Shown here: positions 51,782 through 62,163 of the stretch, piece by piece | Layout: the number at the start of each line of letters is the position of its first letter | Numbering within the stretch: the stretch's first letter is position 1 | DNA from: Rhodothermus marinus DSM 4252 | GTDB lineage: Bacteria > Bacteroidota > Rhodothermia > Rhodothermales > Rhodothermaceae | Direction: 5' to 3' | NCBI RefSeq assembly: GCF_000024845.1 | Contig: NC_013501.1 | Span: forward strand, 1,058,001-1,122,000 | Length of the DNA: 64,000 nt | Made by a program: the position numbers and the translations under genes | Notes under the pieces: generated by a model | The model's input: the letters and a program-made list of their open reading frames with translations, nothing else | What the model was told of the DNA's origin: nothing | Databases searched by the model: none

Positions 51782-53641
51782 TCAGTTGCGGGGTAGCAGC
51801 TCCGGATTGAGAAAGGCGCGGCGTTCGATCTGGCGGCGGAGTTGCAGGATATGGTTCAGCCGGGCAATGATTTCGCGCACGCGCGCTTCATCGTGGCGGG
51901 TGCGCAATTGCTCCTCTTTGAGCCGGTGGATCATCTCGTCGATGCGCTGCAGCTTGAGGCGCACCATGGCGTCGGCCGCCGCCTCGTAGGCCCGGTCGCG
52001 CAGGCGGGGAACCGAAATGCCTTTGCGTTCCCAGTTCTCGGAGGGCTCGTAGGGCTCCATGAGCGCCTCGACGGTCAGGCGCTGCACTTCAGGGCCGTAG
52101 CGTCCCTCCAGAAAAGGCCGGGCATCGACGGCGCCGGCTTCGTACTGCTCCAGCAGTCGGGCGATGAGCTGACGGGGCGGACCTTCGGTGAACTCCTCCA
52201 GGGCCATGTGACCCAGTACGAAGGCGACCATCGGCCGGCCTTCTTCCAGCATCAGACGCACGAGCAGGCGTTCGGCTTCGTGCCACGTCGGCGAAGTAGG
52301 CGGCGGAGTGGAGGGCGACGGAGCGGGCGGCGGCGCCTCGCGGGAAGAAGGGGTGAGCTGAGCCTCCAGGATCTCCAGCAGGCGAACCTGCTGGATGCGG
52401 AGCAGCTCGGCCGCGCGGCGCACGTAGGGTTCGCGCAGCAGCGGGTCGGGCAGGCGTGCAATGGCGCTCACGATGGTGCGGGCCACTTCGGCCTCGCCCT
52501 CGGGCGTGTCGAGCCGTCCCTGGCGGCGGGCCAGCTCGTAATGGAAGGTGACGAAGTCGCGGCGACGCTGCCGTAGGTATTCCTGAAAGGCCCGGGCACC
52601 CTTGGCCCGCACGAACGAATCGGGATCCTCGCCAGGGGGTAGCGACACGACGTAGACGTTCAGCCCGCGCTCCAGAAACAGTTCGATGCTGCGCAGCGCC
52701 GCCTGCTGGCCAGCCGCGTCGGCGTCGAAAAGCAGCACCACGCGCCGGACGTAGCGCGCCAGCAGCCGCGCCTGATCGGGTGTGAGCGCCGTGCCGCTGG
52801 TGGCCACCACGTGCTCGATGCCGGCCTGATGCAGCGCAATGACGTCGGTGTAGCCCTCCACCAGGATGGCTTCTTCCTGGGTGCGCAGGGCCTGGCGGGC
52901 CTGGTAGAGCCCGTAGAGGATGCGCCCCTTGTGATAGACGGGCGTTTCGGGCGTGTTGATGTACTTGGGCTGCTCGGGATCGGGCTCCAGCAGGCGTCCG
53001 CCAAAGCCCACCACGCGGCCCGTGTGCGAAAAGATCGGAAACATGAGGCGGTGGCGAAAGCGGTCGTAGTAGCCGCCCCGCTCCTTGCGCGGAAGCACCA
53101 GCCCGGCCTGTTCGAGCACCTCGGGACGAATGCCCGCCTCGGTGGCGGCCTTCAGCAACGCATCCCAGGCATTGGGCGCATAGCCCAGCCCGAAACGGCG
53201 GACGGCTTCCGGATGAATGCCGCGTTGTTTCAGGTAGGCGCGGGCCACCTGTCCGGCTTCCGATTGCGTCAGCTGTTCAAAATAGAATCGGGCCGCAAAG
53301 CGCAATGCATGGTACAGGGCCGGGCGCGGATCGTCGGCCTCCTCCTCGCCGTCGGGGAGCGGAATGCCGGCGCGTTCGGCCAGCATCCGCACGGCTTCCA
53401 CAAAGCTGACGTGCTCGATCTGCTGGATGAAGGCGAACACGTCGCCCCCGCGCCCACAGCCGAAGCACTTGAAAATGCCCAGATGCGGATTGACGCTGAA
53501 GGAAGGCGTTTTTTCTTCGTGGAAGGGGCACAGCCCGAACCAGTTGGCCCCCCGGCGGCGCAGCGAGACGTACTCGCCCACAACCTCGACGATGTCGACG
53601 GCTGTGCGAATGGCTTCGATGGTTTCCTCGGGGATGCGCAT
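51782..53641 (-). CDS. dnaG: DNA primase
   Basis: 619 aa. The zinc-binding domain has Cys38, His41, Cys59 and Cys62 (GLCPFHEEKTPSF and IFKCFGCGRGGD). The RNA-polymerase domain shows RFRHRLMFPI and FGGRLLEP. The TOPRIM fold shows LVEGYTDVIALHQAG and LLFDADAAGQQAA with the metal-binding Glu/Asp residues. The C-terminal ~200 residues, with a proline-rich linker, form the helicase-binding region. It makes RNA primers for replication. It stands alone here, away from rpoD. Confidence 0.96.
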   Translation of the reverse strand: MRIPEETIEAIRTAVDIVEVVGEYVSLRRRGANWFGLCPFHEEKTPSFSVNPHLGIFKCFGCGRGGDVFAFIQQIEHVSFVEAVRMLAERAGIPLPDGEEEADDPRPALYHALRFAARFYFEQLTQSEAGQVARAYLKQRGIHPEAVRRFGLGYAPNAWDALLKAATEAGIRPEVLEQAGLVLPRKERGGYYDRFRHRLMFPIFSHTGRVVGFGGRLLEPDPEQPKYINTPETPVYHKGRILYGLYQARQALRTQEEAILVEGYTDVIALHQAGIEHVVATSGTALTPDQARLLARYVRRVVLLFDADAAGQQAALRSIELFLERGLNVYVVSLPPGEDPDSFVRAKGARAFQEYLRQRRRDFVTFHYELARRQGRLDTPEGEAEVARTIVSAIARLPDPLLREPYVRRAAELLRIQQVRLLEILEAQLTPSSREAPPPAPSPSTPPPTSPTWHEAERLLVRLMLEEGRPMVAFVLGHMALEEFTEGPPRQLIARLLEQYEAGAVDARPFLEGRYGPEVQRLTVEALMEPYEPSENWERKGISVPRLRDRAYEAAADAMVRLKLQRIDEMIHRLKEEQLRTRHDEARVREIIARLNHILQLRRQIERRAFLNPELLPRN

Positions 53642-53770
53642 GGCCAGGGGCAGTAAAAATCTGGACCCGAAGTGTACGCCGGAGCATCACCACGGGTCCG
53701 CTCCGACGTGCAACCGGAATGGAGTCCTCTTCGTCAAAGGAGCCGGCGCTGCTGACCTACCGACGTGTCT

Positions 53771-56032
53771 ATGCATCGAATCTACTGGCCTGTGCTGATC
53801 GGGCTGCTGCTGGTCGGAGGTGTCCGGGCGCAGCCGGCCACGATCAGCGGGTTCGTGCGGGATGCCACCACGGGCGAATCGCTCATTTTCGCGAACGTCG
53901 TGCTTAAAGGCACGCCCTACGGTACGGCCACCAACGCGGCCGGCTTCTACTCGCTGACCGGTATCCCGCCCGGCACCTACACGCTGGCCGTCTCCTATCT
54001 GGGCTACCGTCTCTTTCAGATCGAACTGACGCTGCAGCCTGGCGAAACCCGCCGTCTGGACATCGAACTGGAGCCGGAGCCGTTGACCACCGGCGAGGTG
54101 GTGGTCACGGCCGAACGCGAACTCGAAGAAGCCCGCAACCTGAGCGTCACGCAGGTCGAAACCCGCCTGGTGCAGGAACTGCCGGCCGCCTTCGAGCCGG
54201 ATGTGTTCCGGACGCTGCAGTTGCTGCCCGGCGTCAAGGCGGCCTCGGATTACTCCAGCGGCCTGTACGTGCGCGGCGGTAGCCCGGACCAGACGCTCAT
54301 TCTGCTCGACGGCACCACCGTTTACAATCCCACGCACGTCTTCGGCTTCTTTTCGACGTTCAACCCCGATGCGATCAAAGATGTCCGCCTCTACAAAGGC
54401 GCCTATCCGGCGGAGTACGGCGGCCGCCTTGGCTCGGTGCTCGACGTCTACAACAAGGACGGCAACCGCAACCAGACCCGGGGCAGCCTGAGCATCGGGA
54501 TGCTGGCCTCACGCCTGATGCTGGAGGGACCGTATCGGTGGGGCTCCTGGATGATCGCTTTTCGACGATCGACGATCGAGCCGCTGCTGGCCGTGCTCCG
54601 CAGCCAGAACGTCGAGGGCGCCCCGGACCGCTTTTATTTTTACGACCTGAACAGCAAACTGAACATCGACGCCTCGGCCAACGACCGGCTCTCGCTGGCC
54701 TTCTACGCGGGGACCGACGTACTGAAGCTGCCTTTCCTTGAAGACAGCCAGGTGCGCGTCGCCTACGGCAACCGGACGGCCACGGCGGGATGGACGCACC
54801 TGTTCTCGGAGCGGCTGTTTTCGAGCTTTCGACTGACCGGCTCCTACTATTTCAGCCTGCCCACGTTCGAGCTGGCCGGGACGCCCTTCGAGCGCACGAA
54901 CACGGTAACGGACTGGTCGGTGCGCGGTGACTTCGAATACTTCCCGAGCGACAAACACGCGCTGAAGCTGGGCTACTGGGGCGGGCTGTTTCGCTTTCGC
55001 CTGCAGGATCGCTTCGACGAAGAAGAAGGCCTGCGGGCGTCGATCGATGCACTCTACGGGGCGCTTTACCTGCAGGAGACCTTCCGGCCGTCGCCCTTCT
55101 GGGTGCTGCAGGGCGGACTGCGGCTAAGCTATTTCGGACGTGGGCGGTACGTGCGGCTGGAGCCGCGCCTGTCCCTCGAATACCGGCCGCGTGCCAACGT
55201 GCGGCTCCAGGCCGGCTATGGACGCTACTATCAGTACCTGACGCTCATCTCCAGCGAGCTGATCACGGCCTTCGACGTCTGGCTCACCGTCGACGAAGGG
55301 GTGCGGCCGGCCTGGGGCGATCAGTTCGTGCTCGGAACCAAGTGGGAGCCGCTGGCCGGGGTGAACGTGGAGCTGGAAGCCTACTACCGCACGATGCGGG
55401 CGCTGTTTGAGTTCGATCCCTTCCTGCCCGACGTGGCCGGGCTGTCTTACCGCGACCTGTTCCGGGTGGGCGACGGCTACGCCTACGGGGTGGAGGTGCT
55501 GCTGCAGCGCTCGGTGGGGCGCCTGACCGGCCTGCTGGGCTACACATGGGGGCGCACGCGCCGCCGCTTTCCAGGGGTCAACCTGGACGAACGCGGCCGC
55601 CCGCAGTTCTACGCGCCCAAGTACGACCGGACGCACGATCTGAGCCTGGTCGTCAGCTACGACCTGTCGCGTCACTGGCGGCTTTCGTCGGTCTTTGCCT
55701 ATGCGACCGGGCAGGCCTACACGGAGCCGTCGGGTCAGTATCGGCTCACGCATGATCCGTTCGGTGTGGATACGCGGAGCGTGATCCTGACGCCCGGCTA
55801 TAACAACGCCCGCCTGCCCGCCTATCACCGGCTCGATGTGGGGCTGACGCGCCGCGGGCGGTTTTTCGGCCTGGCCGACTACATGCTCCAGTTTCAGGTG
55901 CTGAACGTCTATGCCCGGCGTAACCTGTGGTTCTACTTCTTCGAATTTGAGCGGGAAGGAACGGTCAAGCGCAACGAGGTGCCGCAGATTCCGATCCCGC
56001 TGCCCAACCTGTCGTTCACCTTACGGTTCTGA
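53771..56032 (+). CDS. TonB-dependent outer-membrane receptor with carboxypeptidase-like domain
   Basis: 753 aa from the ATG at 53771, with signal peptide MHRIYWPVLIGLLLVGGVRAQ. A carboxypeptidase-D-regulatory-like domain (ATISGFVRDATTGESLIFAN, about 22-105) precedes the plug (TLQLLPGVKAASDYSSGLYV, RGGSPDQTLILLDG) and a barrel ending in LPNLSFTLRF with the terminal Phe. It takes up a substrate across the outer membrane with TonB energy. The immediately following DUF4249 lipoprotein is its usual partner in Bacteroidota. The substrate is unknown. Confidence 0.9.
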   Translation: MHRIYWPVLIGLLLVGGVRAQPATISGFVRDATTGESLIFANVVLKGTPYGTATNAAGFYSLTGIPPGTYTLAVSYLGYRLFQIELTLQPGETRRLDIELEPEPLTTGEVVVTAERELEEARNLSVTQVETRLVQELPAAFEPDVFRTLQLLPGVKAASDYSSGLYVRGGSPDQTLILLDGTTVYNPTHVFGFFSTFNPDAIKDVRLYKGAYPAEYGGRLGSVLDVYNKDGNRNQTRGSLSIGMLASRLMLEGPYRWGSWMIAFRRSTIEPLLAVLRSQNVEGAPDRFYFYDLNSKLNIDASANDRLSLAFYAGTDVLKLPFLEDSQVRVAYGNRTATAGWTHLFSERLFSSFRLTGSYYFSLPTFELAGTPFERTNTVTDWSVRGDFEYFPSDKHALKLGYWGGLFRFRLQDRFDEEEGLRASIDALYGALYLQETFRPSPFWVLQGGLRLSYFGRGRYVRLEPRLSLEYRPRANVRLQAGYGRYYQYLTLISSELITAFDVWLTVDEGVRPAWGDQFVLGTKWEPLAGVNVELEAYYRTMRALFEFDPFLPDVAGLSYRDLFRVGDGYAYGVEVLLQRSVGRLTGLLGYTWGRTRRRFPGVNLDERGRPQFYAPKYDRTHDLSLVVSYDLSRHWRLSSVFAYATGQAYTEPSGQYRLTHDPFGVDTRSVILTPGYNNARLPAYHRLDVGLTRRGRFFGLADYMLQFQVLNVYARRNLWFYFFEFEREGTVKRNEVPQIPIPLPNLSFTLRF

Positions 56033-56035
56033 ATC

Positions 56036-56932
56036 ATGCCGCGCGCTGCTCTCTGGCTGGTATTGATCGGCATGCTGGGATGGGCGGCCTGCGATCAGGT
56101 CGAGCCCGTCCGCTTCACGCCCGAGTATGTGGTCGAGTCGTACCAGATCGCGGGTGAGCCGCTGCAGCCGGTGTGGCTGACGCGGACGCTCCCGATCGAG
56201 GCCGTCTACGTGCCCGACTCGGTGCGGGTGCGGGGCGCGCAGGTGCGCATTGCGTTGCTGGACGAACAGGGCATGCCCGAGCGGTGGTATCCGTACGAGG
56301 AGCATCCGGATTCGCCCGGCTACTATGTGCCCGTGCCGTTGGTGCGTGAGGCGCGGGTGCGGCCGCTGCGCACCTACCGGCTGGAGGCCCGGATGCCCGA
56401 CGGGACCCTGCTGACGGCCGAAACCACGGTGCCCGACACGTTCCGGGTGCTGGGGGCGAATCTCGACTCGGTGCGCTATCAGAGCGAGGTGCGCCTGGAG
56501 CTGATCATGACGCGCAGCGAATATCCCGGCCGCCAGGCCGTCTACATCATCACGACCGAGGCGCTGGAGCCGACCGAGGAGAATCTGACGCCCTTCGGCC
56601 GGGCGCTCTACGAAGACAGCACCTTCACGCTCGAGGAGCTGCGCGTGAGCGGTTCGCCCATTCTGAACGAGGCCAACTACACGGAATTGCCCGACGGTAC
56701 GCTCCGGTTGCAGCTCCCCTGGCTGGCCGTGCTCTTCTACGGGCCCAATCGGGTGACGATCAGTGCGCTGGACGACAACCTGTACGACCTGATCCGCACG
56801 CAGAGCGTGCAGCAGGGCGGTTCGACACTCTCGCCCGGCGAGATCCCGGCCGTGCTGGAACATGTAGAAGGGGGGCGGGGTGTCTTTGGAAGCTATGCGC
56901 GGGTCCAGTACACGTTCGTGGTAGCGCGCTGA
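56036..56932 (+). CDS. DUF4249 lipoprotein partner of the TonB receptor
   Basis: 298 aa; lipoprotein signal MPRAALWLVLIGMLGWAAC with Cys19. The body is a beta-rich DUF4249 domain: EYVVESYQIAGEPLQPVWLTRT, YRLEARMPDGTLLTAETTVPD, SRSEYPGR-like segments and a final YTFVVAR. DUF4249 proteins accompany TonB-dependent receptors of this type and are thought to sit on the outer membrane beside them. It starts three bases after the receptor stop. Its role in substrate capture is inference. Confidence 0.82.
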   Translation: MPRAALWLVLIGMLGWAACDQVEPVRFTPEYVVESYQIAGEPLQPVWLTRTLPIEAVYVPDSVRVRGAQVRIALLDEQGMPERWYPYEEHPDSPGYYVPVPLVREARVRPLRTYRLEARMPDGTLLTAETTVPDTFRVLGANLDSVRYQSEVRLELIMTRSEYPGRQAVYIITTEALEPTEENLTPFGRALYEDSTFTLEELRVSGSPILNEANYTELPDGTLRLQLPWLAVLFYGPNRVTISALDDNLYDLIRTQSVQQGGSTLSPGEIPAVLEHVEGGRGVFGSYARVQYTFVVAR

Positions 56933-56985
56933 CCCGCCGCTGCGTCGCGTTTCCCGATCTTCAGAAGCATCCGCGAATCAGAACC

Positions 56986-58362
56986 GTGCGTTTGATCATT
57001 GCGGCCAACCGGGCCCCGCTGCGCTACACCGAGGACGAAGGCTGGGTCCCGGCCATTGGAGGATTGGCCACCGCCCTGTTACCCGTGCTGCAGGAGCAGG
57101 GGGGCGTCTGGATTGCCATGCAGGAAGACGCAAAGGCGCCGACGCGCCAACCCTACCCGCCCGAGGCGCCCGACCTGGAAATCCAGCGGATCCCGCTCAG
57201 TGCGCAGGAGCGCACGCACTACTACTTGGGGATGTCCAACCGGGTGCTCTGGCCCATCTGCCACTACATGCTGCAGCATCTGGAGCTGGAGCGGGCCTAC
57301 ATGGAGGCCTACCGCACGGTCAACCGGCGCTTTGCCGAGGCCATCGTACGCGCCTACCGTCCGGGCGATTTCATCTGGGTGCACGACTATCACCTGATGC
57401 TGGTGCCCCACCTGATACGCCAGGCCATTCCCGACGCGAACATCTCGTTCTTCTGGCACATTCCCTGGCCGGCCATGGAGGTCTATCGCATCCTGCCCTG
57501 GTCGCGGGAGCTGCTGCAGGGTATGCTGGGATGCGATCTGATCGGCTTTCACGTCGAGGAATATGTCGAAAACTTTCTGGAAAGCGCGCGCTACCTGCTC
57601 GGCGCCGAAATCGAAGACAACCGGGTGCTCTGGGAGGGGCGTGAGGTGCGCGTCGAGGCGCATCCGATCGGCATCGACGTCGCCCGATTCGAACAGCTCT
57701 CGGAGCGGGAGGACGTGCGTCGCGAGGCCGAACGGCTTCGGGAAGAAATGCATGCCGAGTGGCTGCTCATCGGTATCGATCGGCTCGATTACACGAAGGG
57801 AATTCTTTCGCGACTGCAGGCCTTCGAGCAGTTTCTGAAGGAGTATCCGGCGTATCACGGCCGCGTCACGTTCTATCAGGTCGCCACGCCGAGCCGCACG
57901 CAACTGGAGTCCTACCAGCAGTTGAAACGCGAGGTGGACGAGGCCGTGGGGCGCATCAACGGTTTTTTTGCGCGTGATAGCTGGGTGCCCGTGCACTACC
58001 GCTATCGCACCTATACGCAGGAGGAACTCTGCGTCTTTTACCGGGCGGCCGATGTGGCGTTGATTACGCCGCTGCGCGACGGGATGAACCTGGTCACGCA
58101 GGAGTTCATTGCGGCCAGTCGGAGTGGCGTGCTGGTGCTCTCGGAGTTGACCGGCGCTGCGCATCTGCTGCGGGAGGCCGTGCTGGTCAACCCCTACGAC
58201 CGGGACGGCATGGTGCAGGCCATCCGGACGGCCCTGGAGATGCCGGTCGAGGAGCGGATCGAGCGGTTTCGCTTTCTGAAGCGAACCGTGCGCGAACTGG
58301 ACGTGCACCGCTGGGCCCGCCGGTTCCTCGAAGCCATGCAGCAACGCCCTTCGGAAGTCTGA
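56986..58362 (+). CDS. otsA: Trehalose-6-phosphate synthase
   Basis: 458 aa, GT20 family, GTG start. IAANRAPLR, the glycine motif [27 protein letters not shown] (from residue 131), [23 protein letters not shown] (264-272) and [19 protein letters not shown] are the conserved substrate and UDP-glucose contacts. It makes trehalose 6-phosphate from UDP-glucose and glucose 6-phosphate for thermal and osmotic protection. otsB follows after six bases. A close relative making glucosylglycerol phosphate is the main alternative, made less likely by the neighbouring otsB. Confidence 0.9.
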   Translation: MRLIIAANRAPLRYTEDEGWVPAIGGLATALLPVLQEQGGVWIAMQEDAKAPTRQPYPPEAPDLEIQRIPLSAQERTHYYLGMSNRVLWPICHYMLQHLELERAYMEAYRTVNRRFAEAIVRAYRPGDFIWVHDYHLMLVPHLIRQAIPDANISFFWHIPWPAMEVYRILPWSRELLQGMLGCDLIGFHVEEYVENFLESARYLLGAEIEDNRVLWEGREVRVEAHPIGIDVARFEQLSEREDVRREAERLREEMHAEWLLIGIDRLDYTKGILSRLQAFEQFLKEYPAYHGRVTFYQVATPSRTQLESYQQLKREVDEAVGRINGFFARDSWVPVHYRYRTYTQEELCVFYRAADVALITPLRDGMNLVTQEFIAASRSGVLVLSELTGAAHLLREAVLVNPYDRDGMVQAIRTALEMPVEERIERFRFLKRTVRELDVHRWARRFLEAMQQRPSEV

Positions 58363-58368
58363 GCGACC

Positions 58369-59085
58369 ATGGCCTATCCGCCACGCGTCGAAAAGCCGCT
58401 GTTTTTTCTGGACTACGACGGGACGCTGGCGCCGTTTGCGCCGGATCCGAAGCGGGCGCGACCGCTTCCAGAAGTGCCCGCACTGCTGGAGGCGCTGCGC
58501 CGGCACCACCCGGTCTGGATCGTCACGGGGCGGCGGCTTGAAGATCTGGATGAATTGCTTCCTGTTCCGCTTCCGGCCATCGGACTCCACGGGCTGCAAC
58601 GGGGGCAGATCGGCGGTCCCAGAGAATTTGTCGTGCCCGAAGTGGTGCGGCGGGAGCTGGCCCGGCTGCGGGCGGCCATTCCGCATGTGCCCGGCCTCTG
58701 GATCGAAGACAAGGGGCCGACGTTCGCGCTGCACTATCGCCAGGCGCCGGACGAATCGGCGGTGCTCCGGGCCCTGGAGCCCTGGCTGGCGCAGGTGCCC
58801 GATACGCTCGAGGTGATCCGCGGCAAAAAGGTGATCGAACTGCGGCCGCGCGACGTCCACAAAGGCACGGCCGTGCGGGCCGTGGCTGCGCAGTGGCCGG
58901 ATCGGACACCCGTTTATATCGGGGACGACACGACCGACGAGGACGCCTTCCGGGCGCTGGCCGAGCGAGGCGTTACGATCAAAGTGGGCGATGGAGCGAC
59001 CGCCGCCCGCTATCGCCTGCCGGACGAATCGGCCGTGGTGGCCTACCTCCGGCAGTATCTCACCAGCCCTCCTGCACCCGCTTGA
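58369..59085 (+). CDS. otsB: Trehalose-6-phosphate phosphatase
   Basis: 238 aa, HAD superfamily. The nucleophile motif FLDYDGTLAPF (Asp15, Asp17), VTGR as motif 2, and the metal-binding GDDTTDEDAFRAL as motif 4 are all there, with the TPP-type cap between. It dephosphorylates the product of OtsA to trehalose. It starts six bases after otsA. Its end overlaps the convergent GH15 gene by 26 bases. Confidence 0.93.
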   Translation: MAYPPRVEKPLFFLDYDGTLAPFAPDPKRARPLPEVPALLEALRRHHPVWIVTGRRLEDLDELLPVPLPAIGLHGLQRGQIGGPREFVVPEVVRRELARLRAAIPHVPGLWIEDKGPTFALHYRQAPDESAVLRALEPWLAQVPDTLEVIRGKKVIELRPRDVHKGTAVRAVAAQWPDRTPVYIGDDTTDEDAFRALAERGVTIKVGDGATAARYRLPDESAVVAYLRQYLTSPPAPA

Positions 59086-60895
59086 GCTCTTCCAGTCGAA
59101 AGACGACGTTGATCAGACCCAGGTGACTGAAGCCCTGCGGAAAGTTGCCCAGCAGGGCCAGCGTCTCCGGGTGTACTTCTTCGGCGTAGAGACCGAGCGG
59201 GTTCATGCGCTCGATCAGGCGGTCCAGGGCAGCACGGGCCCGACGCAGGTCGCCGGCCAGCGCCAGCACTTCTACCAGCCAGAAGGAAGGGAGCAGAAAA
59301 GCACCTTCAGGACCACCGACGCCGTCGTCGTTCAGGTAGCGATAGAGGAGCGGGAAGGGACCGGCCGCCAGTCGCTCCAGGCAGCGTTGTACGGTCTGTT
59401 GAAAGCGCTCGTCGGTGGCCGGTAGAAAGCCGACCAGCGGCATGATCAGTACCGAGGCGTCGAGCGCTTCCGCGCCGTAGTACTGGGTGAAGGCGCCGAC
59501 TTCCGGATTCCAGGCTTTTTCGAGCACCTCCTCTCGGATCGTATGAGCCTCGCGCTCCCAGGCTTCGACCGGGGCGTCGGCGCCCAGGCGGCGCGCCAGC
59601 TGCGCCGCGCGCGTCAGCGCCACCCAGGCCCATATCTTGGAGTAGGTGTAATGGAAGACGCCGCTACGCACTTCCCAGATGCCCGAGTCAGGCTCGCGCC
59701 AGCGGCGGCAGACTTCTTCGGCCAGCGCCTGCAGCCGTTCCCATTCGATGATGGTCAGCAGGCCGCCGTGCTGCTCGTAGCGCAGCGCGGCGTCGAGCAA
59801 GCTGCCGTAAATGTCGAGCTGAAATTGCTCGACCGCTTCGTTGCCGATGCGCACGGGGCGCGAGTCGAGGTAGCCCCGGAGCGGCAGCGTACGCTCGGGC
59901 ATGCCATGCTCGCCGCGGATCCCGTAGAGCACCCGCAACGGCTGGCCTTCGAGGCACTGGCCCAGCAGCCAGTCCAGATAAGCCGTCCCTTCTTCGACGT
60001 AGCCGGCCTGGAAGAGCGCGCGCAGAATGAAGGCCGAGTCGCGCACCCAGGAAAAGCGATAGTCCCAGTTGCGGGAGCCGCCCGGCCACTCGGGCAGCGA
60101 GGTGGTCGGCGCCGCCACGATGGCGCCGGTGGGTTCGTAGACCAGCAGTTTGAGCGTCAGCAGGCTGCGCTCGACGACGTCCCGGTAGCGGCCGTGGTAA
60201 TCCAGGCGATCGATCCAGCTTCGCCAGAACGTGCGCACCTTCCACAGCCGCCGATCCGGCTGATAGCTGCTTACCGGATGCACGCGGGCGGCGCCCCAGT
60301 CGGCTACCAGGAAGGTATCCTGACCCGCTTCCATGTGCAGGTGCCCGACGGCCCGGCCGTCCTCCAGACGCAGCGGTATCTCGCTGGAAAGCGCCAGCGT
60401 TTCGTCACCGTGTCGGGCCAGCACGCCGTACGGCGAGGCTTCAAACTCCGGTACCTGCAGTCCGTAGTCGAAACGCGGCTCGAAGAGAACTTCCAGATCG
60501 ACGTGCCCCTCGACGCATTCGAGGCGGCGATAGATTTCGGCCGTCGGGGTCCGGCGTCGTTGCATGTAGGGCATGAAGTCCCGCACGCGCACCCGACCCT
60601 GCGGCGTGAGGAATTCCGTCACGAGCACATTGGTGCCCTGCTCGTAGCGCTGCCAGGCCCGAAACGGAGCCAGCGGCCGGACGGCAAACCGTCCGGCCTT
60701 CGGGTCGAGCAACGCGGCAAACTGAGCCGGACTGTCGAAGTCGGGCAGACAGGCCCAGTCGATCGACCCGTCGGCGCCCACCAGGACGGCCGTCCGGCTG
60801 TCGCCGATGACGCCGTAGGCCTCCAGCGGTTTGTAATCCGGATACTGGCCGGGCTCGAAGCTGAACGACTGCATGTTGAACTTTTTGCTGAACAT
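59060..60895 (-). CDS. Glycoside hydrolase family 15 protein (trehalase or glucoamylase type)
   Basis: 611 aa from the ATG at 60895; an ATG at 60874 (MQSFSFEPGQ) and a TTG at 60979 are alternatives, and none has a clear ribosome binding site. The N-terminal beta-sandwich (YKPLEAYGVIGDSRTAVLV, DGSIDWACLPDFDSPAQFA) is followed by the alpha/alpha barrel with NWDYRFSWVRDSAFILRALF and the acid region EPDSGIWEVRSGVFHY. In prokaryotes GH15 proteins of this layout are glucoamylases or trehalases. Lying tail-to-tail with otsA-otsB, trehalose turnover is plausible. No signal peptide, so it should act in the cytoplasm. Confidence 0.85.
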   Translation of the reverse strand: MFSKKFNMQSFSFEPGQYPDYKPLEAYGVIGDSRTAVLVGADGSIDWACLPDFDSPAQFAALLDPKAGRFAVRPLAPFRAWQRYEQGTNVLVTEFLTPQGRVRVRDFMPYMQRRRTPTAEIYRRLECVEGHVDLEVLFEPRFDYGLQVPEFEASPYGVLARHGDETLALSSEIPLRLEDGRAVGHLHMEAGQDTFLVADWGAARVHPVSSYQPDRRLWKVRTFWRSWIDRLDYHGRYRDVVERSLLTLKLLVYEPTGAIVAAPTTSLPEWPGGSRNWDYRFSWVRDSAFILRALFQAGYVEEGTAYLDWLLGQCLEGQPLRVLYGIRGEHGMPERTLPLRGYLDSRPVRIGNEAVEQFQLDIYGSLLDAALRYEQHGGLLTIIEWERLQALAEEVCRRWREPDSGIWEVRSGVFHYTYSKIWAWVALTRAAQLARRLGADAPVEAWEREAHTIREEVLEKAWNPEVGAFTQYYGAEALDASVLIMPLVGFLPATDERFQQTVQRCLERLAAGPFPLLYRYLNDDGVGGPEGAFLLPSFWLVEVLALAGDLRRARAALDRLIERMNPLGLYAEEVHPETLALLGNFPQGFSHLGLINVVFRLEELKRVQEGW

Positions 60896-61113
60896 CGACC
60901 GATCAGGGCCGGCCTGAAATGGCAATCCCTGGAGACAGGTTTCCGGAATCTTCTTCAAGTCGCGTTCGTTTTTTAACAAAACCGAACAGACGTCCGGTCC
61001 CCATGCGCGCCTTCGGAATGTGTAGCGGCCGTTGCTGTTGTTGCAGGTCGCCGAGGGCGACGGTGGGGATCTGTTGCACTACGTAACTCATGCCGGATTA
61101 TATGAAAACCCCC

Positions 61114-61139
61114 GCGCCCTCGGCTGCTGTCGAGGGCGC
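61114..61139 (+). other. GC-rich hairpin upstream of the sulfurtransferase
   Basis: GCGCCCTCG (61114-61122) pairs with CGAGGGCGC (61131-61139) with an eight-base loop, followed by TTTGCTTT. It resembles a terminator for the plus strand, but no gene ends there. It may be a leader structure of the sulfurtransferase message. Confidence 0.4.
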
Positions 61140-61187
61140 TTTGCTTTATGAGCGCAGGCAAACCCGTAATCAAACCGGAGCAGGGCT

Positions 61188-62057
61188 ATGGCCACGTATG
61201 CGCATCCCGAGGTGCTGGTATCGACCGACTGGGTGGCCGAGCATCTGAACGACACCGAGCACGTCCGAATCGTGGAGTCCGACGAGGACGTGCTGCTTTA
61301 CGAGACGGGCCACATTCCCAACGCTGTCAAGATCGACTGGGTACAGGACCTGCAGGACCCGATCGTGCGGGATTACATCTCGAAAGAAAGGTTCGAAGAA
61401 CTCTGTGCCTCGCGGGGCATCGCGAACGACACGCTGGTGGTCTTCTACGGCGACAAAAACAACTGGTGGGCCTGCTATGCGTTCTGGGTCTTCAAGCTCT
61501 TTGGCCACGAAAAGTGTGCGATCATGGACGGCGGGCGCCAGAAATGGATCGCTGAAGGGCGGCCGCTGACGCGTGAGGTGCCGTCGTTCCCGCGGACGAC
61601 CTACCGGGCCAAAGCGCCGGATCCGTCGATTCGGGCATTCCGCGAAGAGGTGCTGGCCCACATGCGGGCCGGCAAGCCGCTGATTGACGTACGGACACCC
61701 GCCGAGTATCGGGGTGAACTCACGCACATGCCCGACTATCCGCAGGAGGGGGCGCTGCGGGCCGGACACATCCCCGGCGCGAAGAACGTCCCCTGGAGCA
61801 TGGCTGTCCGTGAAGACGGCACGTTCAAGCCGCGGGAGGAGCTGGCGCGCATTTACCTGCAGGAGAAGGGTCTGAAGCCCGACGACGAGGTGATCACCTA
61901 TTGCCGGATCGGAGAGCGCTCGAGCCATACCTGGTTCGTGCTGAAGTACCTGCTCGGCTTCGAGCACGTCAAGAATTACGACGGCTCGTGGACCGAGTGG
62001 GGCAACCTGGTCGGCGTGCCCATCGAGAAGGGCGACCCTGAAGCGGCACAATCCTGA
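61188..62057 (+). CDS. Two-domain rhodanese-type sulfurtransferase
   Basis: 289 aa with two rhodanese domains. The first is inactive-like ([23 protein letters not shown]). The second has the active loop [12 protein letters not shown] with Cys239, preceded by [13 protein letters not shown]. The CRIGERSS loop fits thiosulfate sulfurtransferases better than the CGSGVTA loop of mercaptopyruvate enzymes. It mobilises sulfane sulfur in the cytoplasm. sufE lies 106 bases downstream behind a terminator, which may be a functional neighbour in sulfur trafficking. Confidence 0.9.
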   Translation: MATYAHPEVLVSTDWVAEHLNDTEHVRIVESDEDVLLYETGHIPNAVKIDWVQDLQDPIVRDYISKERFEELCASRGIANDTLVVFYGDKNNWWACYAFWVFKLFGHEKCAIMDGGRQKWIAEGRPLTREVPSFPRTTYRAKAPDPSIRAFREEVLAHMRAGKPLIDVRTPAEYRGELTHMPDYPQEGALRAGHIPGAKNVPWSMAVREDGTFKPREELARIYLQEKGLKPDDEVITYCRIGERSSHTWFVLKYLLGFEHVKNYDGSWTEWGNLVGVPIEKGDPEAAQS

Positions 62058-62073
62058 AAGCTATCCCGCTGAC

Positions 62074-62111
62074 AAAAGCCCTGCTCCGCCATTCTTCGGG
62101 GCAGGGCTTTT
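62074..62111 (+). terminator. Terminator after the sulfurtransferase
   Basis: AAAAGCCCTGC (62074-62084) and GCAGGGCTTTT (62101-62111) are perfect 11-base arms with a T-rich end. Confidence 0.85.
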
Positions 62112-62163
62112 CTGCTGGAGCAAAAGCTGTCGGCAACGCGTCTCTGTTAAAAACAAAAAAAAC

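Noticed and set aside
60903-61091. 62-codon minus-strand ORF upstream of the GH15 gene
   Set aside because: It overlaps the possible upstream starts of GH15, has no recognisable domain, and its Pro/Leu/Gly residues do not fit the lasso leader spacing.
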